Of a stretch of 6,024 nt of DNA, positions 1-6,024 are shown piece by piece. The notes beneath the pieces were generated by a model. That model saw only the letters and a program-made list of their open reading frames with translations. It did no database searches and was not told where the DNA came from. The number at the start of each line of letters is the position of its first letter. Position 1 is the stretch's first letter. The stretch is from the NCBI GenBank assembly GCA_030631455.1, contig DAOVLC010000100.1, forward strand, positions 1 through 6,024. Direction: 5' to 3'. A program made the translations under genes and the position numbers. Origin of the DNA: Candidatus Zixiibacteriota bacterium (GTDB lineage: Bacteria > Zixibacteria > MSB-5A5 > JAABVY01 > JAHJOQ01).

Positions 1-606
1 GCATTAGTCAAGCTCGACGAAGATCGTGCAATTGTCAGACCGATAGCAGGGACACGCAGACGTGGCCACACGGCTGAAGAAGATGCCGCCATGGCTGAAG
101 AGTTAGCTAATGATGAGAAGGAGCGCGCCGAACATGTGATGCTGGTTGATCTCGGCAGGAATGATCTCGGTAGGATATGTGAATATGGATCAGTATCGGT
201 GACAGACTTGATGCACCTCGAGTATTACTCGCATGTGATCCACCTGACCTCGACCGTTACCGGCAGACTGAAAGCAGGTGCAGACCAATTCGATCTGTTT
301 AGGGCGGCGTTCCCGGCAGGGACGGTGTCCGGTGCTCCCAAGGTTCGGGCGATGGAACTAATCAATGAGTTCGAACCAACCAGCCGTGGGCCGTACGCGG
401 GCAGCATCGGCTATTTTTCGCTGTCCGGCAATATGGATATGTGTATAGCGATCCGCACTATCATCAAGAAAGAACGGAAAGTTTTCCTCCAGGCGGGAGC
501 CGGAATTGTGGCGGATTCTGTGCCGAAACTCGAGTACAAAGAGACTCTCAATAAGATAGCAGCCATCAAAGAAGCGATAAGAATGGCAGAGGAGGGGCTC
601 GAATGA
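1..606 (+). CDS. trpE: Anthranilate synthase component I, 3' part (5' end outside window)
   Basis: This is the C-terminal 201 residues of the chorismate-binding subunit of anthranilate synthase, which with TrpG converts chorismate and glutamine to anthranilate. The frame is open from the first base, so the start and N-terminal half, including the part expected to bind feedback tryptophan, lie outside. Counting from the window edge, family motifs appear in order: [10 protein letters not shown] (13-22), the [14 protein letters not shown] block (45-58), [18 protein letters not shown] (104-121), [11 protein letters not shown] (143-153), and [11 protein letters not shown] (165-175) followed by EYKET. 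These are the chorismate- and magnesium-binding segments of the family. PabB and isochorismate synthases are related, but immediate linkage to trpG and trpD makes TrpE the clear choice. The fragment contains no tryptophan residue. Its TGA stop overlaps the trpG ATG by 4 bases. Confidence 0.96.
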   Translation, partial: ALVKLDEDRAIVRPIAGTRRRGHTAEEDAAMAEELANDEKERAEHVMLVDLGRNDLGRICEYGSVSVTDLMHLEYYSHVIHLTSTVTGRLKAGADQFDLFRAAFPAGTVSGAPKVRAMELINEFEPTSRGPYAGSIGYFSLSGNMDMCIAIRTIIKKERKVFLQAGAGIVADSVPKLEYKETLNKIAAIKEAIRMAEEGLE

Positions 607-1169
607 TTCTGTTCATAGATAACTACGACTCTTTCGTTTACAATCTCGTGCAGTATATAGGCGAAATAGTGCCCGATCTGACTGTTGCAAGGAATGACCA
701 GATCACAGCGGAGGAGATCGAGAAGCTGAATCCGAAAAGAATCGTGATCTCTCCCGGACCTGGTCATCCGAGCGAAGCAGGCGTTTCGGTGGAGGTGGTA
801 AAGCGCTTCCACGACAAAGTGCCGATACTCGGCATCTGCCTCGGACATCAGGCGATAGGTTACAGCTTCGGGGCAACTGTCACGAAGGCAGACAGACTCC
901 TTCACGGCAAGACGTCACGTATTTACCATCGGGGCACAGGCATATTACACGGCCTCCCAAATCCTTTTATAGCAACACGTTATCATTCGTTGGCGGTGAC
1001 GGAAGAGACTTTTCCCGATGAATTGGAGACTATGGCGTACACATCAGACGGAGAAGTGATGGGGATGAAGCATGCTGAATTTCCGGTATTCGGTCTTCAG
1101 TTTCACCCGGAATCGATACTTACCGTGGATGGCAAACAGATATTATCGAACTTCCTTAACTGGCGATGA
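603..1169 (+). CDS. trpG: Anthranilate synthase component II, glutamine amidotransferase
   Basis: This class I glutamine amidotransferase of 188 residues releases ammonia from glutamine and passes it to TrpE. The N-terminal [14 protein letters not shown] signature (5-18) is typical of TrpG/PabA. The oxyanion region SPGPGHP (50-56) is present. The catalytic triad is Cys79 in GICLGHQ, with His168 and Glu170 in QFHPES. The RYHSLAV segment (126-132) is also conserved. The length is normal for a stand-alone TrpG, and there is no fusion to TrpD. The ATG overlaps the trpE stop as ATGA, and a strong purine-rich ribosome binding site (GAGGAGGGG, 589-597) precedes it, so the start is secure. TrpG of this type can also serve aminodeoxychorismate synthase in folate synthesis if no separate pabA exists; that cannot be judged here. 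Confidence 0.97.
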   Translation: MILFIDNYDSFVYNLVQYIGEIVPDLTVARNDQITAEEIEKLNPKRIVISPGPGHPSEAGVSVEVVKRFHDKVPILGICLGHQAIGYSFGATVTKADRLLHGKTSRIYHRGTGILHGLPNPFIATRYHSLAVTEETFPDELETMAYTSDGEVMGMKHAEFPVFGLQFHPESILTVDGKQILSNFLNWR

Positions 1170-1172
1170 AAA

Positions 1173-2192
1173 ATGGCTGACGAGTATCTCAAACGAATCG
1201 CTAACGGTGAAGACCTCAGCTTCGACGAATCCCGTGAACTCATGCTCGGTGTCGGACGCGGCGAATACTCCCCGGTACAGGTGGCATCGATCCTGACCGG
1301 GTTGAAGGTCAAGGGAGAAACCGTGACCGAAATCGCAGGCTGTGCATCGGCATTCAGAGAACTCGCCCTCAAAGTGCCTCACGACATAGAGGGCGAAGTT
1401 TTCGATTGCTGCGGAACAGGAGGAGATGGTTCCGGAACGTTCAATATCTCAACCGCAGCTGCGATTGTCACCGCGGCTATGGGAGCTGCAACCGCCAAGC
1501 ACGGCAATCGGGCGGTGTCGTCGCAATGCGGGAGCTCGGATGTCCTCGAGTCACTCGGTGTAAGAATCCACCTGAACCCCGATAGTGCGGCAAAGTGTCT
1601 TCATGAGACCAATTTCTGTTTCCTCTTCGCACCGAATTATCATCCGGCAATGAAATATGTAGCGCCTGTCAGGCGCGAGCTTGGAATCCCGACTCTCTTC
1701 AATCTGCTTGGGCCTCTCCTGAATCCTGCTGCATGCACTCACCAGATAGTCGGGACTCCTAACGCCCGCAAGGCTGAGGTTATTGCGCAGACGGCTCACA
1801 AAATCGGGCTGAATAACGTGACAACGATGCACAACGATCTCGGCATTGATGAGATGATCCACGGCACGAACTGCTACCTGCATCGGGCAACCGACAATGG
1901 TATGGACACTCGCACGTTGCTCGTTCAAGATGGAGAAGGCGCACGAATCGAAGATCTTGTCGGCGGCGACGCGTCTACCAACGCGGATATCATCAGGGCG
2001 ATTTTCGGTGGTGAGAAATCGCACCGCACGAGTACCGTGGTCTTGAATGCCGCCGTGGGTCTCATTGTGGCAGGAAGATTCGATAGTCTGGACGAAGCGA
2101 GAACAGCTTGCGCGGACGCGATATACTCAGGCAAAGCCAAGGCAAAACTCCGTAGCATTGTGGAAGTCACCGAGGAACGCTCCGATGCTTGA
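1173..2192 (+). CDS. trpD: Anthranilate phosphoribosyltransferase
   Basis: This 339-residue enzyme transfers phosphoribosyl from PRPP to anthranilate, the second step of tryptophan synthesis. The N-terminal helical part (about 1-70) leads into the PRPP-binding loop GTGGDGSGTFNIST (81-94). Then come KHGNRAVSS (109-117), the RRELGIPTLFNLLGPLLNP block (167-185) with the anthranilate-contacting arginine at 168, and the metal-binding pair Asp225-Glu226 in DLGIDEM. These match the family pattern, and the length is normal for an unfused TrpD. The ATG at 1173 lies 3 bases after the trpG stop. No clear Shine-Dalgarno sequence is visible before it, so translation probably depends on ribosomes finishing trpG. 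The stop overlaps the trpC start by 8 bases. The protein contains no tryptophan. Thymidine/pyrimidine phosphorylases share the fold, but the motifs and context favour TrpD. Confidence 0.97.
   Translation: MADEYLKRIANGEDLSFDESRELMLGVGRGEYSPVQVASILTGLKVKGETVTEIAGCASAFRELALKVPHDIEGEVFDCCGTGGDGSGTFNISTAAAIVTAAMGAATAKHGNRAVSSQCGSSDVLESLGVRIHLNPDSAAKCLHETNFCFLFAPNYHPAMKYVAPVRRELGIPTLFNLLGPLLNPAACTHQIVGTPNARKAEVIAQTAHKIGLNNVTTMHNDLGIDEMIHGTNCYLHRATDNGMDTRTLLVQDGEGARIEDLVGGDASTNADIIRAIFGGEKSHRTSTVVLNAAVGLIVAGRFDSLDEARTACADAIYSGKAKAKLRSIVEVTEERSDA
2172..2177 (+). promoter_or_regulatory. Ribosome binding site that fixes the trpC start
   Basis: GAGGAA lies 7 bases before the ATG at 2185, inside the end of trpD. 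It supports that ATG over the earlier in-frame ATG at 2047. Starting at 2047 would add 46 residues unlike any TrpC sequence and would overlap trpD by about 146 bases. Confidence 0.75.
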
Positions 2193-2964
2193 AGATCTCG
2201 TATTGCATATCAGGAAATACTGGGCTGAGGCCGACAGAAAGAGCCTAAGCGCTAAGTATGAGCAGATGTTAGAAGGCTCATGGGCGAGGCACTCGCTTTC
2301 TGCGTCACTCAGGAGCGATGAGCACTTGTCCTTTATTTTCGAGATAAAGAGGAAATCGCCCTCCCTGGGCGAAATCAACGCGGGCATCAACCCAGCGCAA
2401 TGGGTGAAACTGTACGAGAAGCACCACGCTGCGGCTGTATCAGTTCTGACCGAAGAAAAACACTTCGCCGGATCGATCGATGATCTGGTCGATGTGTCCG
2501 AAGCGGTCGAGCTTCCAGTGCTGCGCAAGGATTTCATAGTCGACAAGCTTCAATTGACGGAGACACTCGCCTATCGAGCCGACGCTGTACTACTTATCGT
2601 CAAACTTCTCGGAGAAAAGATCGGCGAATTCGTGGAAGAGTGCAGAACGTTACAAATCGAGCCGCTCGTTGAAGTTCACAACGAGGAAGAACTTGCGATA
2701 GCTCTTGGAAGCGATACAGAGATTATCGGTGTCAATAACCGCGATCTCGATACGCTTGAGATCGATCTCAACACAACTACGAGGCTTCTTCCTGAGATAC
2801 CGCCCGATCGCCTGGTTGTTTCCGAATCAGGAATCGGTTCTGCAAGAGAAGTCGATATGATGCGTGTACTCGGTGTCGATGCGGTGCTGATAGGCTCTGC
2901 TCTTTCCATGGCAGAGTCCCTAGAGGCTAAACTCGAGGAACTGGTAGAATGCCGACGAAAATAA
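2185..2964 (+). CDS. trpC: Indole-3-glycerol phosphate synthase
   Basis: This single-domain TIM-barrel enzyme of 259 residues closes the indole ring, turning the TrpF product CdRP into indole-3-glycerol phosphate with loss of CO2 and water. The catalytic residues are all in place: Glu53 and Lys55 in FEIKRKSPS, Lys115 in LRKDF, Glu163 in EPLVEVH, Asn184 in GVNNRDL, and Glu214/Ser215 in SESGI. The phosphate-binding end GVDAVLIGSAL (230-240) is present. The N-terminal extension (1-45) supplies the helix that binds substrate in this family. The start at 2185 is chosen for its ribosome binding site and because homology begins there (MLEDLVLHI). The frame stays open upstream to an ATG at 2047, but that stretch is a shadow of trpD. 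It is unfused to trpF, whose start lies 16 bases inside the trpC end. Confidence 0.96.
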   Translation: MLEDLVLHIRKYWAEADRKSLSAKYEQMLEGSWARHSLSASLRSDEHLSFIFEIKRKSPSLGEINAGINPAQWVKLYEKHHAAAVSVLTEEKHFAGSIDDLVDVSEAVELPVLRKDFIVDKLQLTETLAYRADAVLLIVKLLGEKIGEFVEECRTLQIEPLVEVHNEEELAIALGSDTEIIGVNNRDLDTLEIDLNTTTRLLPEIPPDRLVVSESGIGSAREVDMMRVLGVDAVLIGSALSMAESLEAKLEELVECRRK

Positions 2965-3548
2965 AGATATGCGGAATAACTAATCTTGCCGATGCTGAGA
3001 AATGCCTGGACTGTGGTGTTGATTTCATCGGGTTAGTATTTGCCGAATCACCTCGTCAGGTCTCCATAGATGATGCAGCTCGTATCGCGAGAAAGATGGC
3101 GGGCAAGATATCGATTGTCGGTGTGTTCGACCGATACGAAGTTGAAAAAGTCTCGCAAATTGCCGACAAAGTGAAACTCAATTATCTTCAGATATACTAC
3201 AATCCGGACAACGGACTGATAAAGACGCCGCCACTTCCATTGATTTCATCTATATGGATGAGTGATAATGATTTCAAACTGCCTCCATATCCATGCCAGT
3301 ATCTTCTTCTCGATTTCAAGAGGGTCGGGAGTATCGATGGGATATCGGAATATGATTGGAATATGGTTAACCGGAAGTACGATGTCTTCCTGGCCGGAGG
3401 CATCGATCCGGAAAATGTGTCCGGCATACTCGAATTCTACAAACCCTTTGGAGTCGATACATCCCGCGGAACTGAAAAGGAGCCAGGCGTGAAAGACCAC
3501 GCAAAGATCGAGGAATTCGTCGAGAGAGTGAGATCGTGCTCAGAGTAG
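2949..3548 (+). CDS. trpF: Phosphoribosylanthranilate isomerase, divergent
   Basis: This 199-residue TIM-barrel enzyme performs the Amadori rearrangement of phosphoribosylanthranilate to CdRP. The start is typical: KIKICGITN with the catalytic-base cysteine at 8, then [14 protein letters not shown] (25-38) and VGVFDR (57-62). The presumed catalytic acid is Asp122 in YLLLDFK. The C-terminal half holds [11 protein letters not shown] (147-157) and [20 protein letters not shown] (168-187). The middle is unusual. The usual V-Q-L-H-G strand is replaced by YLQIYYNPD (79-87), the usual glycine-rich GG(T/S)G loop before FDW is IDGISEYDW (129-137), and the usual SSG of the phosphate loop reads SRG. Despite this, the frame, length, ribosome binding site (GAGGAA, 2935-2940) and position between trpC and trpB support a real, active TrpF. 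The ATG overlaps trpC by 16 bases, and the end overlaps trpB by 13. Confidence 0.93.
   Translation: MPTKIKICGITNLADAEKCLDCGVDFIGLVFAESPRQVSIDDAARIARKMAGKISIVGVFDRYEVEKVSQIADKVKLNYLQIYYNPDNGLIKTPPLPLISSIWMSDNDFKLPPYPCQYLLLDFKRVGSIDGISEYDWNMVNRKYDVFLAGGIDPENVSGILEFYKPFGVDTSRGTEKEPGVKDHAKIEEFVERVRSCSE
3522..3532 (+). promoter_or_regulatory. Purine-rich ribosome binding region before the GTG start of trpB
   Basis: GAGAGAGTGAG lies just before the GTG at 3536, within the end of trpF. It is a weak Shine-Dalgarno match. The start is set mainly by protein homology: the conserved [14 protein letters not shown] begins eight residues later, and the first in-frame ATG (3602) falls after it. Confidence 0.5.
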
Positions 3549-4723
3549 ACAAAAGTGGCTACTACGGAGATTATGGCGGTCGGTTCGTACCTGAAACGCT
3601 GATGCCGGCTCTCATGGAGCTCGAAACGGCATTCAACAAGTGCTGGAAGGACCGCAAGTTCAGGGCAGAACTCGATTCGCTTCTCCGTGATTACTCTGGT
3701 CGTCCTACGCCTCTCTACCATGCACAGAATCTTTCGAGCAGATGGGGCGCGCAAGTCTTTCTGAAGCGGGAAGATCTGAATCATACCGGCGCGCACAAAA
3801 TCAACAACACTCTCGGCCAGGCGCTCCTAGCGAAGTATCTCGGTAAGAAGAGAATCATAGCCGAGACAGGAGCGGGACAGCACGGCACCGCGACAGCGGC
3901 GGCATGCGCTCTTATGGGACTGAGATGCGTGGTTTACATGGGCAAGATCGACGCAGAACGACAACATCCCAATCTGCTGCGAATGCGAATGCTTGGCGCG
4001 GAAGTTATAGAGATTGATCAAGGTACCGGGACTCTAAAAGAAGCCACCACCGCTGCTATTCAAGACTGGGTCACCAATGTCCGCAACACGCATTATATAA
4101 TCGGCTCAACCGTTGGGCCTCACCCGTTTCCGGAGATAGTAAGGAAATTCCAGTCTGTCATTGGCAGGGAAACTAAGAAGCAGATCAAAAACCAGGCTGG
4201 CAGACTCCCGGACTATATCGTTGCATGTGTGGGAGGTGGGTCGAATTCAATCGGCATTTTCGATGCATTTTTGAAAGATACCGACGTCCATTTGATTGGC
4301 GTCGAATCGGCTGGCGAAGGGTTATCATCGGGCAAACATGCAGCTACACTCAAGAAAGGCAGCCCCGGTGTGCTGCACGGGTCGCTCAGCTACTTGCTGC
4401 AGGACCGTGACGGACAGATTCTACTTACCGAGACCGTATCAGCAGGTCTCGATTATCCGGGTGTTGGGCCGGTACACAGCTTCCTGAAAGATCAGCAACG
4501 TGTCAAATACAACACCGTAACCGACAGGGAAGCAGTTGCCGCTTTTGGTGAGCTCTGTCGTTTTGAAGGAATAATCCCGGCATTGGAATCGAGCTTTGCG
4601 CTTGCACACGCCAGAAAGATATCCCGCAAGGCCAACAGGAAGACCATCGTAATCGTGAACTTGTCGGGACGAGGCGACAAGGACCTTGAAAGCATAAGTC
4701 ACTATGAGAAAAATAGAAGATAA
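3536..4723 (+). CDS. trpB: Tryptophan synthase beta chain
   Basis: This PLP enzyme of 395 residues condenses indole with serine to give tryptophan, working as an alpha2-beta2 complex with TrpA in the cytoplasm. The N-terminal [12 protein letters not shown] (11-22) is typical of the TrpB1 class. The PLP lysine is Lys88 in GAHKINN. The catalytic glutamate is Glu110 in AETGAGQHG (109-117). The phosphate of PLP is held by GGGSN (233-237), and its ring nitrogen faces Ser377 in NLSGRGDKD. Residues that couple to TrpA are kept: Lys168 in TLKEA and Asp306 in SAGLDYPG. Position 313, usually Glu or Gln in GPxH, is Val. The start codon is GTG at 3536, overlapping trpF by 13 bases. The end overlaps trpA by 20 bases. 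Length and motifs argue against the TrpB2 paralogue. Confidence 0.97.
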   Translation: MLRVDKSGYYGDYGGRFVPETLMPALMELETAFNKCWKDRKFRAELDSLLRDYSGRPTPLYHAQNLSSRWGAQVFLKREDLNHTGAHKINNTLGQALLAKYLGKKRIIAETGAGQHGTATAAACALMGLRCVVYMGKIDAERQHPNLLRMRMLGAEVIEIDQGTGTLKEATTAAIQDWVTNVRNTHYIIGSTVGPHPFPEIVRKFQSVIGRETKKQIKNQAGRLPDYIVACVGGGSNSIGIFDAFLKDTDVHLIGVESAGEGLSSGKHAATLKKGSPGVLHGSLSYLLQDRDGQILLTETVSAGLDYPGVGPVHSFLKDQQRVKYNTVTDREAVAAFGELCRFEGIIPALESSFALAHARKISRKANRKTIVIVNLSGRGDKDLESISHYEKNRR

Positions 4724-5501
4724 ATTCGTCGAGTTGAAATCTTCGGGCAGGAAGGCGCTGATCCCGTATCTGACGTGCGGATTCCCCTCGCATGGACGAT
4801 TTGTCGACTGCGCAAAGCTTCTGGAAGATTGTGGCGCAGATATGATCGAGATAGGCATACCGCACTCTGATCCGATGGCGGACGGCCCGACCATCAAGCG
4901 AACTTCACACCAGGCTCTCTCGAAGGGATTGACAACCGACAGCGCATTCTCACTCATGGAGAAAGTCGCGGCGAGAACGTCGATCCCGCTGATCGTTATG
5001 TGCTACATCAACACTGTAATGAAGCCGGGTGTGAGAAAGTTTGCATCTCGATGCAGTGCTGCAGGGATAAGCGGAATCATCATTCCGGATCTCACATTCG
5101 AAGAAAGGCATCGATTCTTGGAGTGTTTCAAGAATGCCGAAATCGACGTTATCTTCCTGACAGCACCGACCACCCCTGTGAATCGCGTCAGGGAGATCGC
5201 GGCAGCATCGTCAGGTTATCTCTATCTTGTATCTATAACCGGGATTACGGGCGCAAGGAAATCCTTGCCGGGCAGCACGGAAACATTCATCAGGAAAGCT
5301 AAAGCGGTCTCGCCGATACCGGTATGTGTCGGATTCGGTATATCGAACGAAGCGACAGCGAGACAAATGGGCGGGCTTGCAGACGGGATAATAGTCGGCA
5401 GCGCTCTGCTCAACCGTATAGAGAATGCAAACAGCCGCAGAGAAGCATTCCGGGGAGTCTCCTCGCTGATGAAAGAACTGAGAAAAGGACTCGACAGATG
5501 A
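4704..5501 (+). CDS. trpA: Tryptophan synthase alpha chain
   Basis: This 265-residue TIM-barrel subunit cleaves indole-3-glycerol phosphate to glyceraldehyde 3-phosphate and indole, which is channelled to TrpB. The catalytic pair Glu49 (MIEIGIP) and Asp60 (SDPMADGP) falls at the same residue numbers as in the Salmonella enzyme. Other family segments are MCYINTV (99-105), IIPDLTFEE (126-134), Tyr174 in YLYLVS, the mobile loop TGITGAR (179-185), and the phosphate site VGFGIS (209-214) with VGSALL (231-236). Two positions are unusual: His54 in IPHSDP, where Phe is usual, and Cys25 in LTCGFP, where Ala is usual. The protein has no tryptophan. The ATG is 20 bases inside trpB with only a weak GAAAG upstream, which suggests coupled translation. 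The stop overlaps aroH as ATGA. Confidence 0.97.
   Translation: MRKIEDKFVELKSSGRKALIPYLTCGFPSHGRFVDCAKLLEDCGADMIEIGIPHSDPMADGPTIKRTSHQALSKGLTTDSAFSLMEKVAARTSIPLIVMCYINTVMKPGVRKFASRCSAAGISGIIIPDLTFEERHRFLECFKNAEIDVIFLTAPTTPVNRVREIAAASSGYLYLVSITGITGARKSLPGSTETFIRKAKAVSPIPVCVGFGISNEATARQMGGLADGIIVGSALLNRIENANSRREAFRGVSSLMKELRKGLDR
5483..5489 (+). promoter_or_regulatory. Ribosome binding site that fixes the aroH start
   Basis: AAAAGGA lies 8 bases before the ATG at 5498, within the end of trpA. It supports 5498 as the start, against the earlier in-frame ATG at 5324 that would add 58 residues encoded in a shadow frame of trpA. Confidence 0.7.
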
Positions 5502-5863
5502 GAGTACGCGGAATACGGGGAGCAAACGTAGTCGAAGCGAACACGAAAGAAGCCATCCACAAGACAACAGGCGAGTTGATAAAGGCCATAATCGCGGAAA
5601 ATGATGTTGATCCGGGGGATATAGCTTCGATTTTCCTGACATCGACTCCTGACATCAATGCGGACTTCCCCGCATACGCCGTGCGCGTACTCGGGCTCAC
5701 GTCAATCCCGCTTCTTTGTGCAAGGGAAATCGATGTTCCGGGAGCGATGCCCTCACTTATCAGAATATTAGTTCATATCAATACTGACAAGGGTCAGGAC
5801 GAGATCAATCATGTGTATCTTGGTGGTACGGACAAACTTAGGCCTGATCTGGCCCGGGAGTAA
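5498..5863 (+). CDS. aroH: Chorismate mutase, AroH (trimeric) class
   Basis: This 121-residue enzyme rearranges chorismate to prephenate, the entry to phenylalanine and tyrosine. It belongs to the small AroH class known from Bacillus subtilis (about 127 residues, trimeric pseudo-alpha/beta barrel), not the helical AroQ class. The start MRVRGIRGA carries Arg7. Then follow FLTSTPDINADFPAYAVR (46-63), LLCAREIDV with Cys74 and Glu77, Arg89 in LIRIL, Tyr107 in HVYLGG and Arg115 in LRPDL. These match the B. subtilis active-site set (Arg7, Cys75, Glu78, Arg90, Tyr108, Arg116) with a one-residue shift, so the enzyme should be active. Its ATG overlaps the trpA stop by 4 bases, so it is translated with the tryptophan genes although it competes with TrpE for chorismate. 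The protein contains no tryptophan. Confidence 0.95.
   Translation: MRVRGIRGANVVEANTKEAIHKTTGELIKAIIAENDVDPGDIASIFLTSTPDINADFPAYAVRVLGLTSIPLLCAREIDVPGAMPSLIRILVHINTDKGQDEINHVYLGGTDKLRPDLARE
5856..5860 (+). promoter_or_regulatory. Ribosome binding site of aroF
   Basis: GGGAG, spanning the last codons of aroH, is 7 bases before the ATG at 5868 and 10 before the adjacent ATG at 5871. Either could be the start; the spacing slightly favours 5868. Confidence 0.65.
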
Positions 5864-5867
5864 GACG

Positions 5868-6024
5868 ATGATGATTGTTGTAATGCAGAAAGAGGCAACG
5901 CTCAAGCAGATTGGAGCGGTCATCAAGAAGATTGAAGACCTCGGATTCAGGCCGCACATGTCCGAAGGCACAGAGAAGACAATAATCGGCGTAATCGGCG
6001 ACGAGCGGAAACTGTCGCAAGAGA
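5868..6024 (+). CDS. aroF: 3-deoxy-7-phosphoheptulonate (DAHP) synthase, type I-beta, 5' part
   Basis: The first 52 codons of a gene run off the window end. The peptide fits the N-terminal ferredoxin-like domain of DAHP synthases of the Thermotoga type: a starting strand MMIVVMQKEAT, a helix around QIGAVIKKIEDLGF (14-27), then EGTEKTIIGVIGDE (34-47), which matches the family's pattern of a short strand ending in IGxIGD. In characterised members this domain mediates feedback inhibition by tyrosine or phenylalanine, and the catalytic barrel that condenses PEP with erythrose 4-phosphate follows it. The catalytic part is not visible, so fusion to another domain cannot be excluded. Two adjacent ATG codons (5868, 5871) are possible starts. 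The gene begins 4 bases after aroH, and its place suggests that pathway entry is co-expressed with the tryptophan branch. Confidence 0.85.
   Translation, partial: MMIVVMQKEATLKQIGAVIKKIEDLGFRPHMSEGTEKTIIGVIGDERKLSQE

Noticed and set aside
411..905. 164-codon open frame on the minus strand opposite trpE/trpG
   Set aside because: It lies opposite two well-conserved genes, has no family resemblance or ribosome binding site that I can see, and is explained by codon bias of the sense genes.
1551..2024. 157-codon open frame on the minus strand opposite trpD
   Set aside because: It is a shadow of trpD with no recognisable protein features.
2047..2184. Longer trpC beginning at the ATG at 2047
   Set aside because: The extra 46 residues are encoded out of frame inside trpD and do not resemble TrpC. 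Homology and a good ribosome binding site both begin at 2185.
4439..4957. 172-codon open frame on the minus strand across the trpB/trpA junction
   Set aside because: It is antisense to conserved coding sequence in both genes and shows no recognisable motif.
5324..5497. Longer aroH beginning at the ATG at 5324
   Set aside because: The added 58 residues are rich in Arg, Ser and Gln, as expected of a shadow frame of trpA. AroH homology starts exactly at MRVRGIRG (5498).
5984..6004. Short direct repeat (ATCGGCGTAATCGGCGA) near the window end
   Set aside because: It encodes the conserved IIGVIGD strand of the DAHP synthase N-terminal domain, so protein constraint explains it.
1..6024. Search for attenuator, terminator, tRNA, CRISPR, insertion sequence or riboswitch
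   Set aside because: No gap between genes exceeds 4 bases, and I saw no hairpin followed by a T-run or any repeat array. A leader would lie upstream of trpE, outside the window.

Overview
The window is a gene-dense, single-strand stretch of a bacterial tryptophan operon. In order it holds the 3' end of trpE, then complete trpG, trpD, trpC, trpF, trpB and trpA, then aroH (an AroH-type chorismate mutase), then the first 52 codons of aroF (a type I-beta DAHP synthase). All genes read on the + strand. There is no intergenic space longer than 4 bases, so there is no room for a terminator, tRNA, repeat or mobile element. Any leader, attenuator or main promoter would lie upstream of the window.

The genes cover the whole branch from chorismate to tryptophan. 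TrpE and TrpG make anthranilate, TrpD adds phosphoribosyl, TrpF isomerises, TrpC closes the indole ring, and TrpA/TrpB make tryptophan through channelled indole. The two genes after trpA widen the operon. AroF makes DAHP, the first intermediate of the shikimate pathway. AroH sends chorismate towards prephenate, and so to phenylalanine and tyrosine. The unit therefore looks like a general aromatic amino-acid operon that probably continues downstream (inference).

The organism is a bacterium of moderate GC (about half by eye). It uses ATA, AGA and AGG codons freely, which does not look enterobacterial. trpG, trpD, trpC and trpF are all unfused, and trpF follows trpC as a separate gene, unlike the fusions of enterics. 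Together with the trailing aroH-aroF pair, this suggests a free-living, possibly uncultured lineage. I cannot name a phylum from this evidence.

Nearly every active-site residue I could check is present, so the genes appear functional. The most divergent protein is TrpF, whose central region lacks several usual family motifs. I see no sign of a new biological system here. The findings are modest: the divergent TrpF, variant residues in TrpA and TrpB, the chain of overlapping genes, and the placing of aroH and aroF.
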